A DNA stretch of 64,000 bases from NCBI GenBank assembly GCA_000424365.1, contig AUJT01000004.1:114822-178821 (forward strand), given 5' to 3'. This document shows, in pieces, positions 26,392 through 35,704 of the stretch. The notes beneath the pieces are model-generated. The model saw only the letters and a program-made list of their open reading frames with translations, had not been told where the DNA came from and searched no databases. Source of the stretch: Lachnospiraceae bacterium NK4A144. GTDB lineage: Bacteria; Bacillota; Clostridia; Lachnospirales; Lachnospiraceae. Positions within the stretch are counted from its first letter, which is position 1. The number at the start of each line of letters is the position of its first letter. The position numbers and the translations under genes are program-made.

Positions 26392-28636
26392 CAGCCCCCT
26401 CTCCTGCCATATCACCACACGATTCTTTGATCCTGTCCGTGAGGCTCGTATATCTGACCTGTTCATGTGTATTGCCTATCATCTGCTCTATGGTAGCTCT
26501 TTTTCCGATAAGCATTACACACTTCTTCGCTCTGGTTATCCCTGTATAAAAAAGATTGCGGTTCATAAGCATTTCCGGACCGCTGAGAAGCGGCATGACT
26601 ATAGCCGGATATTCACTTCCCTGAGATTTATGGATAGTTATCGCATACGCGAGATCCAGTTCCGACCTGTTTCCCGGCTGATATACTGCAGTTCTGCCAT
26701 CTTCAAATCTGACCGTAACAGTTCCCATTTCACGGCTTATCTCGATAACTGTACCCATGTCACCGTTAAATATGCCGGTTCCTGTTCTTTTTAGAGTCTT
26801 CCCCTCAATTTCCTGACTCCATTCCTGCTGATAGTTATTCTTTGTCTGCATGACCTTGTCTCCGAGACGCAGCAGTCCGTCTCCGGCATCTATTTCTTCC
26901 TTTTCGGGTGACGGCGGATTAAGTGCCCCCTGCAGGGACCTGTTAAGATTCTCAACCCCGAGTACACCCTTTCTCATAGGAGTCAGAACCTGTATTTCAG
27001 ACGGGTCCGCTTTTACATACGGCGGAAGTTTTTTTGAAACAAGATATATGATACCCTCGATTATCTTCTCTGATTCATTACGATCAAGGAAAAAGAAATC
27101 CTTGCTCTTATTATCCATAACCGGTACTTTTCCCGAAAGCACAGCATGCGCATTCATAACAATATCGCTCTGCTCTGCCTGACGGAACACGCGGTTCAGT
27201 GATATTGCGTGAAATCTTCCGGATGCGATGATATCCTTAAGCACTGCCCCGGGGCCCACACTTGGCAGCTGATGTTCATCACCTACCATAATGAGTTTAG
27301 TTCCAACGGATATGGCCGACAAAAGCGCATGAAACAGCCATATATCTACCATGGACATCTCGTCAACTATCACAACATCCGTTTCAAGCGGATTTTCTTC
27401 ATTTCTTGCAAAGGATCTCAGCGATGTCTGCTGATCCGTTTCCTGAGGTCCTCCCGAAACTTCCAGCATACGATGGATAGTCCTCGCTTCCATCCCGGCC
27501 GCTTCCGTGAGACGCTTTGCCGCACGCCCCGTGGGTGCTGCCAGCATCACATCCATTCCTTTTGATAAAAAATATCTCAAAAGAACTCTTATCGTCGTAG
27601 TCTTACCGGTTCCGGGTCCTCCCGTCATTATAAAAATGCCGTTCTGAACCGCTTCTTCTACCGCATGTCTCTGTTCATCCGCAAGCGTAATATCATTTTT
27701 TGCTTCTATAGTCTGTATATCTCTTTCAATTTCTTTCTCCGGAAGGTCTTCACGCAAGTCAAGTTCGATCAATTTCTTTGCGCTTTCTGCTTCCACCTGA
27801 TAAAGAGATTTCCTGTAAATCCTGCTTTCTTCACCCTTTTTCTTGACTACGATCCTTCTGTTCATCATGAGATCGGAAAGCTGTTCTTCTACCGCTTCCT
27901 GCTCTACCGCAAGTAATGACGCAGCCTCCGGAAGAAGCTTTTCTTTCGGAAGATAAATATTGCCTTCTCCCTCTGCAAGAGTCAGTGCATACAAAATCCC
28001 CGAACGTATCCTGAAATCAGAGTGTCTGTCTATTCCTGCCCTCTGAGCAATCTCATCGGCAGTCTTAAATCCCACGCCTTCCACTTCCTCAGTCATCTGA
28101 TAAGGATTCTGAGCGATCACGGTATACAGACGCTCATGATATTTTCCATATATCTTCTGAGAAAGCCGATTGGAGATGCCGTATTGCTGAAGAAACATCA
28201 TAGCTCTGCGGATACCGTTTTTTTCGGCAAAGGATTCAGCGATATCCTGCGCTTTATTCATGCTGATGCCCTTAATTTCCGATAACCGTTCCGGTTCTTC
28301 CTCCATTATCCGAAATGTTTCTTCTCCAAATTTTTTTACTATTCGTTTCGCAAGCGCAGGTCCTATCCCTCGAATGCTCCCAGCTGCCAGATAACGAAGG
28401 ATCGACTCCGCATCTGTCGGTTCATGGATAGTGCATTTTTCAGCCTTAAACTGCTCTCCGTATCGGGCATGATAAATAAAGTCACCCTCAGCATCAAGCT
28501 CGATACCTTCCTCAACAGCCTGTATCATGCCAACCAGGATAACTTCTCCGTCCTCTGTCTCTAAATTTAAAACCGTATAACCATTATCGGGATTTCTGTA
28601 AATGATATGCTCTACCGAGCCCTGTATTGATTCCAA
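26384..28636 (-). CDS. recD2: RecD-like DNA helicase RecD2
   Basis: This protein of about 750 residues is a 5'-3' superfamily 1B helicase. An N-terminal OB-like region (SVEHIIYRNPDNGYTVLNLE) is followed by helix-hairpin-helix repeats (AKRIVKKFGEETFRIMEEEP), Walker A (MTGGPGTGKTTTIRVLL, near residue 345), Walker B (VVIVDEMSMVD) and a C-terminal motif AITIHKSQGSEYPAIVMPL. A GTG at 28681 would start inside the terminator hairpin of the flagellar operon. I prefer the TTG at 28636, which gives LESIQGSVEHIIYRN, the usual RecD2 start, with GAGTGA upstream. RecD2 acts without RecBC in Gram-positive bacteria, in repair and fork maintenance. Confidence 0.92.
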   Translation of the reverse strand: MESIQGSVEHIIYRNPDNGYTVLNLETEDGEVILVGMIQAVEEGIELDAEGDFIYHARYGEQFKAEKCTIHEPTDAESILRYLAAGSIRGIGPALAKRIVKKFGEETFRIMEEEPERLSEIKGISMNKAQDIAESFAEKNGIRRAMMFLQQYGISNRLSQKIYGKYHERLYTVIAQNPYQMTEEVEGVGFKTADEIAQRAGIDRHSDFRIRSGILYALTLAEGEGNIYLPKEKLLPEAASLLAVEQEAVEEQLSDLMMNRRIVVKKKGEESRIYRKSLYQVEAESAKKLIELDLREDLPEKEIERDIQTIEAKNDITLADEQRHAVEEAVQNGIFIMTGGPGTGKTTTIRVLLRYFLSKGMDVMLAAPTGRAAKRLTEAAGMEARTIHRMLEVSGGPQETDQQTSLRSFARNEENPLETDVVIVDEMSMVDIWLFHALLSAISVGTKLIMVGDEHQLPSVGPGAVLKDIIASGRFHAISLNRVFRQAEQSDIVMNAHAVLSGKVPVMDNKSKDFFFLDRNESEKIIEGIIYLVSKKLPPYVKADPSEIQVLTPMRKGVLGVENLNRSLQGALNPPSPEKEEIDAGDGLLRLGDKVMQTKNNYQQEWSQEIEGKTLKRTGTGIFNGDMGTVIEISREMGTVTVRFEDGRTAVYQPGNRSELDLAYAITIHKSQGSEYPAIVMPLLSGPEMLMNRNLFYTGITRAKKCVMLIGKRATIEQMIGNTHEQVRYTSLTDRIKESCGDMAGEGADE

Positions 28637-28650
28637 AATATATTCACTCG

Positions 28651-28680
28651 TAAAAATGGCGGCCATATAATGGACCGCCA
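28651..28680 (-). terminator. Terminator of the mbl-flagellar operon
   Basis: On the minus strand a GC-rich hairpin (GGCGGTCCA / TGGCCGCC, 5-nt loop TTATA) is followed by ATTTTTA. It lies 10 nt after the rod-binding gene and just before the preferred recD2 start. Confidence 0.75.
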
Positions 28681-28690
28681 CTTCTTTCTG

Positions 28691-29119
28691 TTAAACTTCT
28701 GCTGCTTTTTCCGTCGATCCTTCGTCAGCTGCTTTTTTATCAGCCGCCCGCTTTGCATCAACTTCTTCGATAGTCATACCCTGATTGCGCTTCATCTGTT
28801 CAAACATCTGCTGTGCAAGACCTATACTCTGTGTCGCCGTTGCCTGCGAAGCTATCTCCTGAGCAAGATTATCCTCCCAATAGCTCCTGAGAGTAGAAGA
28901 AGAACCCGACTCCTCCGATTCATCCCTCATGATAGTCTTTTGCGCACCCTTGAATATCTGCTCGATAAAGTATTCCTCAAATCTCTTGCAGGCTTCCAGT
29001 AATTCCGTATCAGAAGAATTTTTATAATCCGTCCTGAGTCCGGATGTAGCCGATGTATCAAGCGCGTTACGCGCAATCTGTGAAGCATAGCTTGTTCCGA
29101 TTTCACTTAGGGAAGACAT
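28691..29119 (-). CDS. Flagellar rod-binding protein, FlgJ N-terminal-like
   Basis: This 142-residue protein has the FlgJ rod-binding region (LLEACKRFEEYFIEQIFKGAQKTI and YWEDNLAQEIASQATATQSIGLAQQMFEQM). It lacks the muramidase half of proteobacterial FlgJ, as is common in Firmicutes. The family caps or scaffolds the rod as it is built in the periplasmic-side space. GGAGGTGA sits ahead of the start. It is the last gene of the mbl-flgF-flgG run. The lysine-alanine-rich C-terminus (DAKRAADKKAADEG) is not part of the domain. Confidence 0.83.
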   Translation of the reverse strand: MSSLSEIGTSYASQIARNALDTSATSGLRTDYKNSSDTELLEACKRFEEYFIEQIFKGAQKTIMRDESEESGSSSTLRSYWEDNLAQEIASQATATQSIGLAQQMFEQMKRNQGMTIEEVDAKRAADKKAADEGSTEKAAEV

Positions 29120-29141
29120 ATATCGTCACCTCCAGTCAACA

Positions 29142-29960
29142 TCAGCTCTTAAGCTGATTTGCAAGCTGCATCATTTCATCAGAAGTTGTTATAGCCTTTG
29201 AATTTGACTCATACGCTCTCTGTGCGATGATGAGGTTTACCATCTCATTTGCGATCTGAACATTGGACGCCTCCAGATAACCCGCACGTATCTCGGATTT
29301 TGTCAGATTGTTATTGGTATTCTCATTTAATGCTGCTCCTGAAGATCCTGTAACTGCATATAAGCTGCTGCCGATCTTATCAAGTCCTTTTGCATTCTGG
29401 AACTGCCACAGACCTATCGTTATGTTCATGGGCCGAAGTACACCTTCATCATCCGGATACATAAGTACGCCATCGTCTCCGATCGCCACCTTGTCTGCTA
29501 TATAATTGGCACCTATCGTGATAGGATTACCTGCTGTATTAAGGACACGAAGTCCGTCTGATGTCGTAAGGGAAAGTGTTCCGGCTGTATTAAGAGCCCA
29601 CACAAAATTACCGTTTCTTGTATAGTATGTGGTTCCGTCTTCGCCCTGAATTCCAAAGAAGCCCTTGCCGTTAATGGCCAGTGCTGTATTACTATCTGAT
29701 GCAGTGAACGCACCCTGTGTAAACTGCGATGTGATCGACGAGTTTCTGACACCCAGACCGATCTGAGAACCGATAGGCTTATTTACCCCGTTTGCGGTTG
29801 TTGTCCTGGTCTGAATCGTCTGATAAAGAAGTGATTTAAACTCATTAGTCTCGGTTTTGTAACCGGTCGTATTTACATTAGCCAGATTGTTTGCGATCGT
29901 ATCAACATTATTCTGCTGTGCGATCATACCACTTGCTGCTGACCATAAAGAACGTACCAT
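29142..29960 (-). CDS. flgG: Flagellar distal rod protein, FlgG type
   Basis: This 272-residue protein has the rod-hook N-terminal motif SLWSAASGMIAQQNNVDTIANNLANVNTTGYK and a C-terminal helix MVNLIIAQRAYESNSKAITTSDEMMQLANQL, which coil together in the rod. The middle domain (SLTTSDGLRVLNTAGNPI) is FlgG-like. I chose the ATG at 29960, which has AGGAGG seven nucleotides upstream. It follows the FlgF-like gene, the order flhO-flhP seen after mbl in Bacillus. Confidence 0.9.
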   Translation of the reverse strand: MVRSLWSAASGMIAQQNNVDTIANNLANVNTTGYKTETNEFKSLLYQTIQTRTTTANGVNKPIGSQIGLGVRNSSITSQFTQGAFTASDSNTALAINGKGFFGIQGEDGTTYYTRNGNFVWALNTAGTLSLTTSDGLRVLNTAGNPITIGANYIADKVAIGDDGVLMYPDDEGVLRPMNITIGLWQFQNAKGLDKIGSSLYAVTGSSGAALNENTNNNLTKSEIRAGYLEASNVQIANEMVNLIIAQRAYESNSKAITTSDEMMQLANQLKS

Positions 29961-30018
29961 AACTAATCCTCCTACCAATGTCCAACTCTAAAGCAGGTTC
30001 TCCGGGCAAAGCAGCCTA

Positions 30019-30795
30019 TCAGCTGATTCTGCCAAGATCATTAGCTGCAATCTGAAGTGTACCGTCAACAGTCTTGATCATATGCTGATTCGCCTCATAC
30101 TGACGCTGAATAGCGATCATATTGACCATTTCCTCCACCACATTTACATTTGACTGTTCCAGATAACCGGAAAGTACCTGTGTATTTGCAGCTGTTTCTG
30201 TTGCACCATCTACTGTCTGAAGGAGATTCTCTCCATACTTCTCAAGGTAATCATAGTTCTCAAAATCAATCACACCGACCGTTGCCTGCTGGGCGTTGTT
30301 TTGGAAGATCTGTCCAAAACGATTTATATATACTTCCTGTGTTGGATCGAGCGTAATGTGATTACCGTTGGAATCGAGAACAAAATCTCCGTCTTTTGTA
30401 ACCAGATTTCCCTGTGCGTTGAGAGTGAACGAACCATCCCGTGTGTATTTTACGGATGTGTTTCCCGCTTTGTCTGTAAACTCTATCTCGAAGAAACCTT
30501 TATCCGAAAGTGCCAGATCAAATGTATTGTCTGTTTCATGAAGTGCACCTATAGAATAATCGGTATAATTCTCTCCAATCTTTACACCGGGATTGGAAAC
30601 TCCCATTCTTTTTGGAAGATTGTATTCGGATTTGTCCTTTATATCGTATGCAAGTATATCGCTAAAGGATTGGGACGTAGTACCTTCTTTCTTAAAACCC
30701 GTAGTATTCACATTCGCAAGATTATTCGTCAGCGTATCCATCCGGTGCTGCTCATTGATCATGCCTGTGTATGCGGTGTATAAGCCTTTTACCAT
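30019..30795 (-). CDS. flgF: Flagellar rod protein, FlgF/FlhO type
   Basis: This 258-residue protein has the same N-terminal rod motif (TAYTGMINEQHRMDTLTNNLANVNTTGFKKEG) and C-terminal helix (VEEMVNMIAIQRQYEANQHMIKTVDGTLQIAAND) as FlgG. It is the first of two FlgG-type genes after mbl, so it corresponds to FlhO/FlgF, the proximal rod. A GGGGG Shine-Dalgarno precedes it. The gap to mbl is 26 nt, which makes them co-transcribed. FlgF versus a second FlgG cannot be fully separated from sequence alone. Confidence 0.82.
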   Translation of the reverse strand: MVKGLYTAYTGMINEQHRMDTLTNNLANVNTTGFKKEGTTSQSFSDILAYDIKDKSEYNLPKRMGVSNPGVKIGENYTDYSIGALHETDNTFDLALSDKGFFEIEFTDKAGNTSVKYTRDGSFTLNAQGNLVTKDGDFVLDSNGNHITLDPTQEVYINRFGQIFQNNAQQATVGVIDFENYDYLEKYGENLLQTVDGATETAANTQVLSGYLEQSNVNVVEEMVNMIAIQRQYEANQHMIKTVDGTLQIAANDLGRIS

Positions 30796-30821
30796 ATCCC
30801 AATCCCCCTATATTCATATCA

Positions 30822-31823
30822 TTATGATGAGAGATCGTCTCTATATCCGGCAAGGAACTCAACGTAACGTCCGGTTCCGATAGCAACTGCTGTCATCGGA
30901 TCCTCTGCAGTCATCGTATTGATGCCTGTACGGTCAGCTATGAGTTCTTCAAGACCTCTTAAGAGGCTTCCGCCTCCTGTAAGTACGATTCCACGGTCTG
31001 CGATATCCGCTGCCAGTTCCGGCGGTGTCTTCTCCAATACACCATGGATTGCTTCAACTATCTGGGAAGTAGTCTCACGAAGAGCTTCCTCCGTCTCTTC
31101 GCTGGAAACCTTTATAGTCTTAGGAAGACCTGTTACAAGGTCACGTCCGCGGACATCCATGTAATCCACTTCCGGCATCTTGAAGCATGTACCGATCTTG
31201 ATCTTTAAGTCCTCAGCTGTTCTCTCACCGATAAGAAGCTTATGCTTCTTTCTCATATAACGAACGATAGCCTCATCAAAATCATCTCCGGCGATCTTGA
31301 TGGATGTAGAAACTACAGTGCCTCCAAGAGAAATAACCGCGATATCGGATGTTCCACCACCTATATCAACGATCATGTTTCCGCAAGGTTTGCTTATATC
31401 GATTCCGGCGCCGATAGCTGCTGCGATAGGCTCTTCGATGATCGCTACATCTCTGGCACCTGCCTGATATGCAGCATCCTCAACTGCCTTCTGCTCAACT
31501 TCCGTAACACCGCTCGGTACGCAGACACTGATCCTCGGCTTACGCCAGATCTTCTTTCCGACAGCCTTTTCAATGAAGTGCTTCAGCATCTTTTCCGTAA
31601 CGGTATAGTCTGAAATAACGCCCTGACGAAGCGGACGGACAGCAACGATGTTACCCGGTGTACGTCCAAGCATAAGTCTTGCATCCTCGCCGATTGCTCT
31701 TATTTTATTAGAGTCACGATCAAAAGCGACAACAGAGGGTTCTTTCAGGACAACGCCCTTACCCCGAATGTAAACAAGGATACTTGCAGTGCCCAGGTCA
31801 ATTCCAATATCAGTAGCGACCAT
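30822..31823 (-). CDS. mbl: MreB/Mbl-family actin-like cell-shape protein
   Basis: This 333-residue protein is an actin fold ATPase: phosphate-1 loop TDIGIDLGTASILVY, phosphate-2 loop NMIVDIGGGTSDIAVI and adenosine motif IVLTGGGSLLRGLEELI. Members form membrane-bound filaments that guide the elongasome in rod-shaped cells. Its place directly before the rod genes matches mbl of Bacillus (mbl-flhO-flhP). It has its own promoter at 31923-31950, so cell-shape and rod proteins are co-expressed. Confidence 0.92.
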   Translation of the reverse strand: MVATDIGIDLGTASILVYIRGKGVVLKEPSVVAFDRDSNKIRAIGEDARLMLGRTPGNIVAVRPLRQGVISDYTVTEKMLKHFIEKAVGKKIWRKPRISVCVPSGVTEVEQKAVEDAAYQAGARDVAIIEEPIAAAIGAGIDISKPCGNMIVDIGGGTSDIAVISLGGTVVSTSIKIAGDDFDEAIVRYMRKKHKLLIGERTAEDLKIKIGTCFKMPEVDYMDVRGRDLVTGLPKTIKVSSEETEEALRETTSQIVEAIHGVLEKTPPELAADIADRGIVLTGGGSLLRGLEELIADRTGINTMTAEDPMTAVAIGTGRYVEFLAGYRDDLSS

Positions 31824-31922
31824 TTTCGTTTTCCCCTTTCAGTGAATAACAATGATAAAGCGGAGCAAATTCCGCATTGAAAGCATAGTAAACTAAGCGT
31901 ATAAAGCTACGCATACATTGTT

Positions 31923-31950
31923 ATTATACCCAAAAACGTCGCTTTGACAA
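31923..31950 (-). promoter_or_regulatory. Sigma-A promoter of the mbl-flagellar rod operon
   Basis: On the minus strand TTGTCA (-35) and TATAAT (-10) are 16 nt apart, about 100 nt upstream of mbl. This is housekeeping-type, so the rod genes are not only under flagellar sigma control. Confidence 0.75.
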
Positions 31951-32045
31951 TAAAATTTTATTAATTCATAAATTCTTTGTAATTAGTAAAATTTTATTAA
32001 CAATTTTCCTTTGTCCGCGCTCTTAATCATGTTTTTACATTATGT

Positions 32046-34997
32046 TTATCGACCGGATCTGCGAAAGCCTTTAGCTTTAGACTTCTTTTTTTCTTCGTCC
32101 TCAGGAATGATATGTTCTGTTTTTTCAGGCTGCGACGCTCTTCCGTCCCGATCAAGCATCTTCTTTATATATGCCCCTGTGTATGAAGCTTTTATCTTTG
32201 CCACATCTTCCGGAGTTCCTTCCGCAACGACGGTTCCGCCGCCGTCACCGCCTTCCGGTCCCATATCTACGATATAATCGCCGCACTTTATGACATCGAG
32301 ATTATGCTCAATGACAATGACCGTATTTCCGCTTTCCGACAAGCGCCTGAGTATCGTTACCAGTTTCCGGACATCTTCAAAGTGAAGACCCGTTGTCGGC
32401 TCATCAAGGATATATATGGTTTTTCCCGTGCCACGACGGCTAAGCTCCGTCGCAAGCTTTATTCTCTGTGCCTCGCCTCCGGATAGTTCTGTACTCGGCT
32501 GACCGAGCTTCACATATCCTAGTCCGACATCATACAGAGTCTGTATCTTTCTACGGATTGACTCGACATTTTCAAAGAACTTAAGCGCTTCCTCCACCGT
32601 CATGTCAAGAACTTCAAATATTGTCTTTCCTTTGTAATGTACTTCCAGAGTCTCCCTGTTATACCTCTGGCCATGACAGACTTCACACGGCACATATACA
32701 TCCGGCAGGAAGTGCATCTCTATCTTCACTATGCCGTCACCTGCGCATGCTTCGCATCGTCCGCCCTTTACATTAAAGGAAAAGCGCCCCTTGGCATACC
32801 CTCTTTCTTTTGCCTCCACTGTTGCTGCAAAGAGATCACGTATCTGATCGAATACACCTGTGTAAGTTGCAGGATTTGATCGAGGTGTTCTTCCGATTGG
32901 TGACTGATCAATAGCAATAACTTTATCCAGCTGTGAAACACCTTCTATCCTGTCATGATCTCCGGGCACAGTTAATGCCCGATTTAGCTTATGCGCCAGG
33001 CTTTTATAAAGGATTTCATTTATAAGTGATGACTTTCCGGAGCCCGAAACACCGGTCACTACTGTCATTATCCCCAGCGGAAGGTCGACATTTACATTTT
33101 TAAGATTATGCTCTCTTGCGCCGCATATCCTGATCCAGCCCGTCGGAGTCCTGCGTTCTGAAGGGACAGGTATCGTAAGCTCACCGGACAGATACTTTCC
33201 GGTAATAGACTCAGGCACCTTCATGATTTCCTCCGCAGTACCCTGAGCCACAACTTCACCACCGTGCATTCCCGCGCCCGGACCGATATCCACTACCTGA
33301 TCTGCCTGCCGCATCGTATCCTCATCATGCTCAACGACGATCAGTGTATTTCCAAGGTCTCTCAGCTTTTTTAGCGAATTAAGAAGCTTATCATTATCTC
33401 TCTGATGCAGACCTATACTGGGCTCATCAAGTATATAAGCGACGCCCACCAGTCCGGAACCGATCTGTGTCGCAAGCCTTATACGCTGCGCTTCACCTCC
33501 GGACAAAGAAGCCGTAGCGCGTGAAAGCGTCAGATAATCAAGTCCGACTTCTACCAGAAACTCTACTCTTGAATGGATTTCTTTTATAACGCGTTTTCCT
33601 ATTATCTGCCGATGCTCATCCAGCTCCAGTCCATCCATAAACTCAAGAAGTCTGCGTATCGGCAGACTTGTCACTTCATATATGTTTTTGTCTCCGACCG
33701 TAACTGCCAGAGATGTTTTCTTAAGCCTCTGGCCTCCGCAGGACTGACACGGTGTGACACACATAAATTTTTCATACTCTGCCTTAGCAGAGTCTGAACC
33801 TGTTTCACGATAACGCTGCTCTACATTCTTTATAAGTCCCTCAAACGGCACATCATATACACCTTCTGACCTCTGACCTTTATAATGTACTTTCATCACA
33901 GCGCCATCCGTGCCATAAATAAATGCCTTCCTCACTTTCTCAGGAAGATCTTCATACGGAGTATCGAGTGAAAATTTATAGTACTCCGCCATCGCTTCCA
34001 AAAGCGCATGAGTAAAACTTCCTGCATCCTTTGATGAAGCCCACCCCTGAACCTGCACGCATCCTTCATTAAAGGAGAGAGACCTGTCAGGAATCATGAG
34101 ACTTTCATCAAATTCCATATGATAACCAAGCCCCATACAGTCCGGACAATAACCGAAAGGATTATTGAAAGAGAAACTGCGAGGTTCTATTTCATCTATG
34201 CTGACTCCACAGTCCGGACATGAAAAACTCTCGGAGAAGTTCAGCGTTTCTCCGTCGATCACATCCACCATCATCAGTCCATCCGCAAGTGACAGCACAT
34301 TTTCGATAGAATCTGTGAGACGGCGTTCTATACCGGGTTTTACCACCAAACGGTCTACTACGATCTCGATGTTATGCTTGATATTTTTATCGAGCGCTAT
34401 TTCTTCCGTGAGTTCGTACATATTTCCGTCTATACGTACACGGACATATCCGCTTTTCTTTGCTCTGTCGAGGACTTTTTCATGGCGTCCTTTTCTTCCG
34501 CGTACTACCGGCGCAAGCAGCTGGATCTTTGTTCTCTCCGGCAGCTGCATGATCTGATCTGCCATCTGATCTACAGTCTGTCTCTCGATCACCCTGCCGC
34601 ATTCCGGACAATGCGGGATACCCACTCTCGCATACAGCAGTCTGAAGTAATCATATATTTCCGTTACTGTTCCTACTGTTGAACGAGGGTTTCTGTTTGT
34701 TGATTTCTGGTCGATGGAAATTGCCGGCGGAAGTCCGCTTATAGACTCTACTTCCGGCTTTTCCATCTGCCCGAGGAACTGTCTCGCATAGGACGAGAGT
34801 GATTCCATATATCTTCGCTGCCCTTCGGCATAGATCGTATCAAATGCTAGGGAGGACTTTCCCGAACCGGACAGTCCTGTCAGGACTACCATTTCGTTTC
34901 GCGGAATGTCGATGTTGATCTCTTTTAGATTATGTGCCTTTGCACCACGTATTTTTATAAATTGGCTGTAGTTTTTTGTAGCTTCTTTTTTTTCCAT
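32046..34997 (-). CDS. uvrA: Excinuclease ABC subunit A
   Basis: This 983-residue DNA-damage sensor has two ABC ATPase modules. First Walker A is [16 protein letters not shown], second [13 protein letters not shown], with LSGGEAQRI signature motifs in each. Zinc knuckles are [10 protein letters not shown]...CPDC and CEACAGDG...CEVC. It is longer than usual by a basic C-terminal tail ([14 protein letters not shown]). I chose the ATG at 34997, preceded by GGAG. Its promoter (35254-35282) has a LexA-type box at the start site, so it is probably SOS-induced. The leader RNA of about 250 nt runs through the antisense of repeat B1. uvrB lies 1.6 kb further on the same strand. Confidence 0.97.
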   Translation of the reverse strand: MEKKEATKNYSQFIKIRGAKAHNLKEINIDIPRNEMVVLTGLSGSGKSSLAFDTIYAEGQRRYMESLSSYARQFLGQMEKPEVESISGLPPAISIDQKSTNRNPRSTVGTVTEIYDYFRLLYARVGIPHCPECGRVIERQTVDQMADQIMQLPERTKIQLLAPVVRGRKGRHEKVLDRAKKSGYVRVRIDGNMYELTEEIALDKNIKHNIEIVVDRLVVKPGIERRLTDSIENVLSLADGLMMVDVIDGETLNFSESFSCPDCGVSIDEIEPRSFSFNNPFGYCPDCMGLGYHMEFDESLMIPDRSLSFNEGCVQVQGWASSKDAGSFTHALLEAMAEYYKFSLDTPYEDLPEKVRKAFIYGTDGAVMKVHYKGQRSEGVYDVPFEGLIKNVEQRYRETGSDSAKAEYEKFMCVTPCQSCGGQRLKKTSLAVTVGDKNIYEVTSLPIRRLLEFMDGLELDEHRQIIGKRVIKEIHSRVEFLVEVGLDYLTLSRATASLSGGEAQRIRLATQIGSGLVGVAYILDEPSIGLHQRDNDKLLNSLKKLRDLGNTLIVVEHDEDTMRQADQVVDIGPGAGMHGGEVVAQGTAEEIMKVPESITGKYLSGELTIPVPSERRTPTGWIRICGAREHNLKNVNVDLPLGIMTVVTGVSGSGKSSLINEILYKSLAHKLNRALTVPGDHDRIEGVSQLDKVIAIDQSPIGRTPRSNPATYTGVFDQIRDLFAATVEAKERGYAKGRFSFNVKGGRCEACAGDGIVKIEMHFLPDVYVPCEVCHGQRYNRETLEVHYKGKTIFEVLDMTVEEALKFFENVESIRRKIQTLYDVGLGYVKLGQPSTELSGGEAQRIKLATELSRRGTGKTIYILDEPTTGLHFEDVRKLVTILRRLSESGNTVIVIEHNLDVIKCGDYIVDMGPEGGDGGGTVVAEGTPEDVAKIKASYTGAYIKKMLDRDGRASQPEKTEHIIPEDEEKKKSKAKGFRRSGR

Positions 34998-35020
34998 GTT
35001 TTGTCTCCAAGTCACGTGCC

Positions 35021-35204
35021 GATTGTATATGTTTTCTTGTCACGGCTCGGACAGACACTAAGCTCACGCACTGTCCTCATGAACACGGAATTTTCCGCAA
35101 AACTCGCCGCTAATGCGGCTCAAACAGTTTGCGGAAAATTCCTATTCGGACAGCACGTTCACTAAGTGCTGCCGGCTGATTGTTCCAATAAAACATATAC
35201 AACC
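35021..35204 (+). repeat. Family B covarying hairpin element, copy B1
   Basis: Outer arms (GATTGTATATGTTTTCTTG at 35021-35039 and its near complement ending at 35203) pair over about 19 nt. Inside is a perfect 15-bp stem GGAATTTTCCGCAAA / TTTGCGGAAAATTCC (35087-35101 and 35128-35142) enclosing AACTC, a 5-bp apical stem GCCGC/GCGGC and TCAAACAG. Conserved flanks are GACACTAAGCTCACGCACTG and TTCACTAAGTGCTGCCGGC. It lies between the uvrA promoter and the uvrA start codon, 24 nt from the ATG, and is transcribed as the antisense of the element in the uvrA leader. Confidence 0.8.
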
Positions 35205-35233
35205 TGCACTCACGCTTACACAAATAAACATTC

Positions 35234-35247
35234 GGAACAGACGTTTG
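35234..35247. promoter_or_regulatory. LexA (SOS) operator of uvrA
   Basis: GGAACAGACGTTTG matches the Gram-positive LexA/DinR consensus CGAAC-RNRY-GTTYG in all but the first base. It lies just downstream of the -10 box of the uvrA promoter, where bound repressor would block transcription. uvrA is a known LexA target in Firmicutes. Confidence 0.75.
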
Positions 35248-35253
35248 TAAATG

Positions 35254-35282
35254 ATATTATCACAGCTCCTACCCACAATCAA
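35254..35282 (-). promoter_or_regulatory. Sigma-A promoter of uvrA
   Basis: On the minus strand TTGATT (-35) and TAATAT (-10) are 17 nt apart. The expected start is near 35247, in the LexA box, giving a leader of about 250 nt that contains B1 in antisense. Apart from the promoter and operator, I see nothing else in 35205-35386. Confidence 0.6.
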
Positions 35283-35386
35283 GTTCATAAAAGTATTCAT
35301 TTCAATTATCGAACTTATGCACGCACCTGCTGTTATCCTTCGATACCTTTCATCATCCACCCCTACGAGCTGCCACAGCCGTCCAC

Positions 35387-35643
35387 GGCGAGGGCAGCTT
35401 GTATAGTTATTTCTTGTAGCAATTAGCCGTATGCACTTAGTGAACACGATGTCCGAATAGGAAATTTTCGCAAGCTGTTTGAGATGCGAAGCATCGAGTT
35501 TTGCGAAAATTTCCGCTCTTATGAGGACACCGCGTGAGCTTAGTGCACTACGAGCGCGGAAAGAAATCACTATACAAGTTGTACTCGCCTGCCACTGTCT
35601 GTCCGAGCGCGAAGAAAAATCACTATACAAACTGCCCTCGCCT
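35387..35643 (-). repeat. Family B covarying hairpin element, copy B2, with duplicated arm
   Basis: Read on the minus strand it has the main stem GGAAATTTTCGCAA / TTGCGAAAATTTCC, the inner AACTC, apical stem GATGC/GCATC and TCAAACAG, and CACTAAGCTCACG. One outer arm (35387-35415) can pair with either of two tandem partners, 35561-35588 and 35612-35642; these arose by duplication of a segment of about 54 bp that includes GAGCGCG and CTCGCCTGCCAC. It faces B1 in inverted orientation, 180 bp apart, bracketing the uvrA promoter. Confidence 0.75.
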
Positions 35644-35671
35644 GCCACAACTTACAGCAAAAACAAAATAA

Positions 35672-35697
35672 CCCCGACGCTTATAAAAACGTCAGGG
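35672..35697 (-). terminator. Terminator after the glycosyltransferase gene
   Basis: On the minus strand CCCTGACG / CGTCGGGG (8 bp with one G-T pair, 10-nt loop) is followed by TTATTTTG. It ends just 8 nt from the stop codon at 35705. Confidence 0.7.
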
Positions 35698-35704
35698 CTA
35701 TAAA

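Noticed and set aside
35021..35204. Family B as a retron-type msr/msd RNA
   Set aside because: Inverted arms around a structured core invite the idea, but no reverse transcriptase is near any copy and there are at least four copies in 64 kb.
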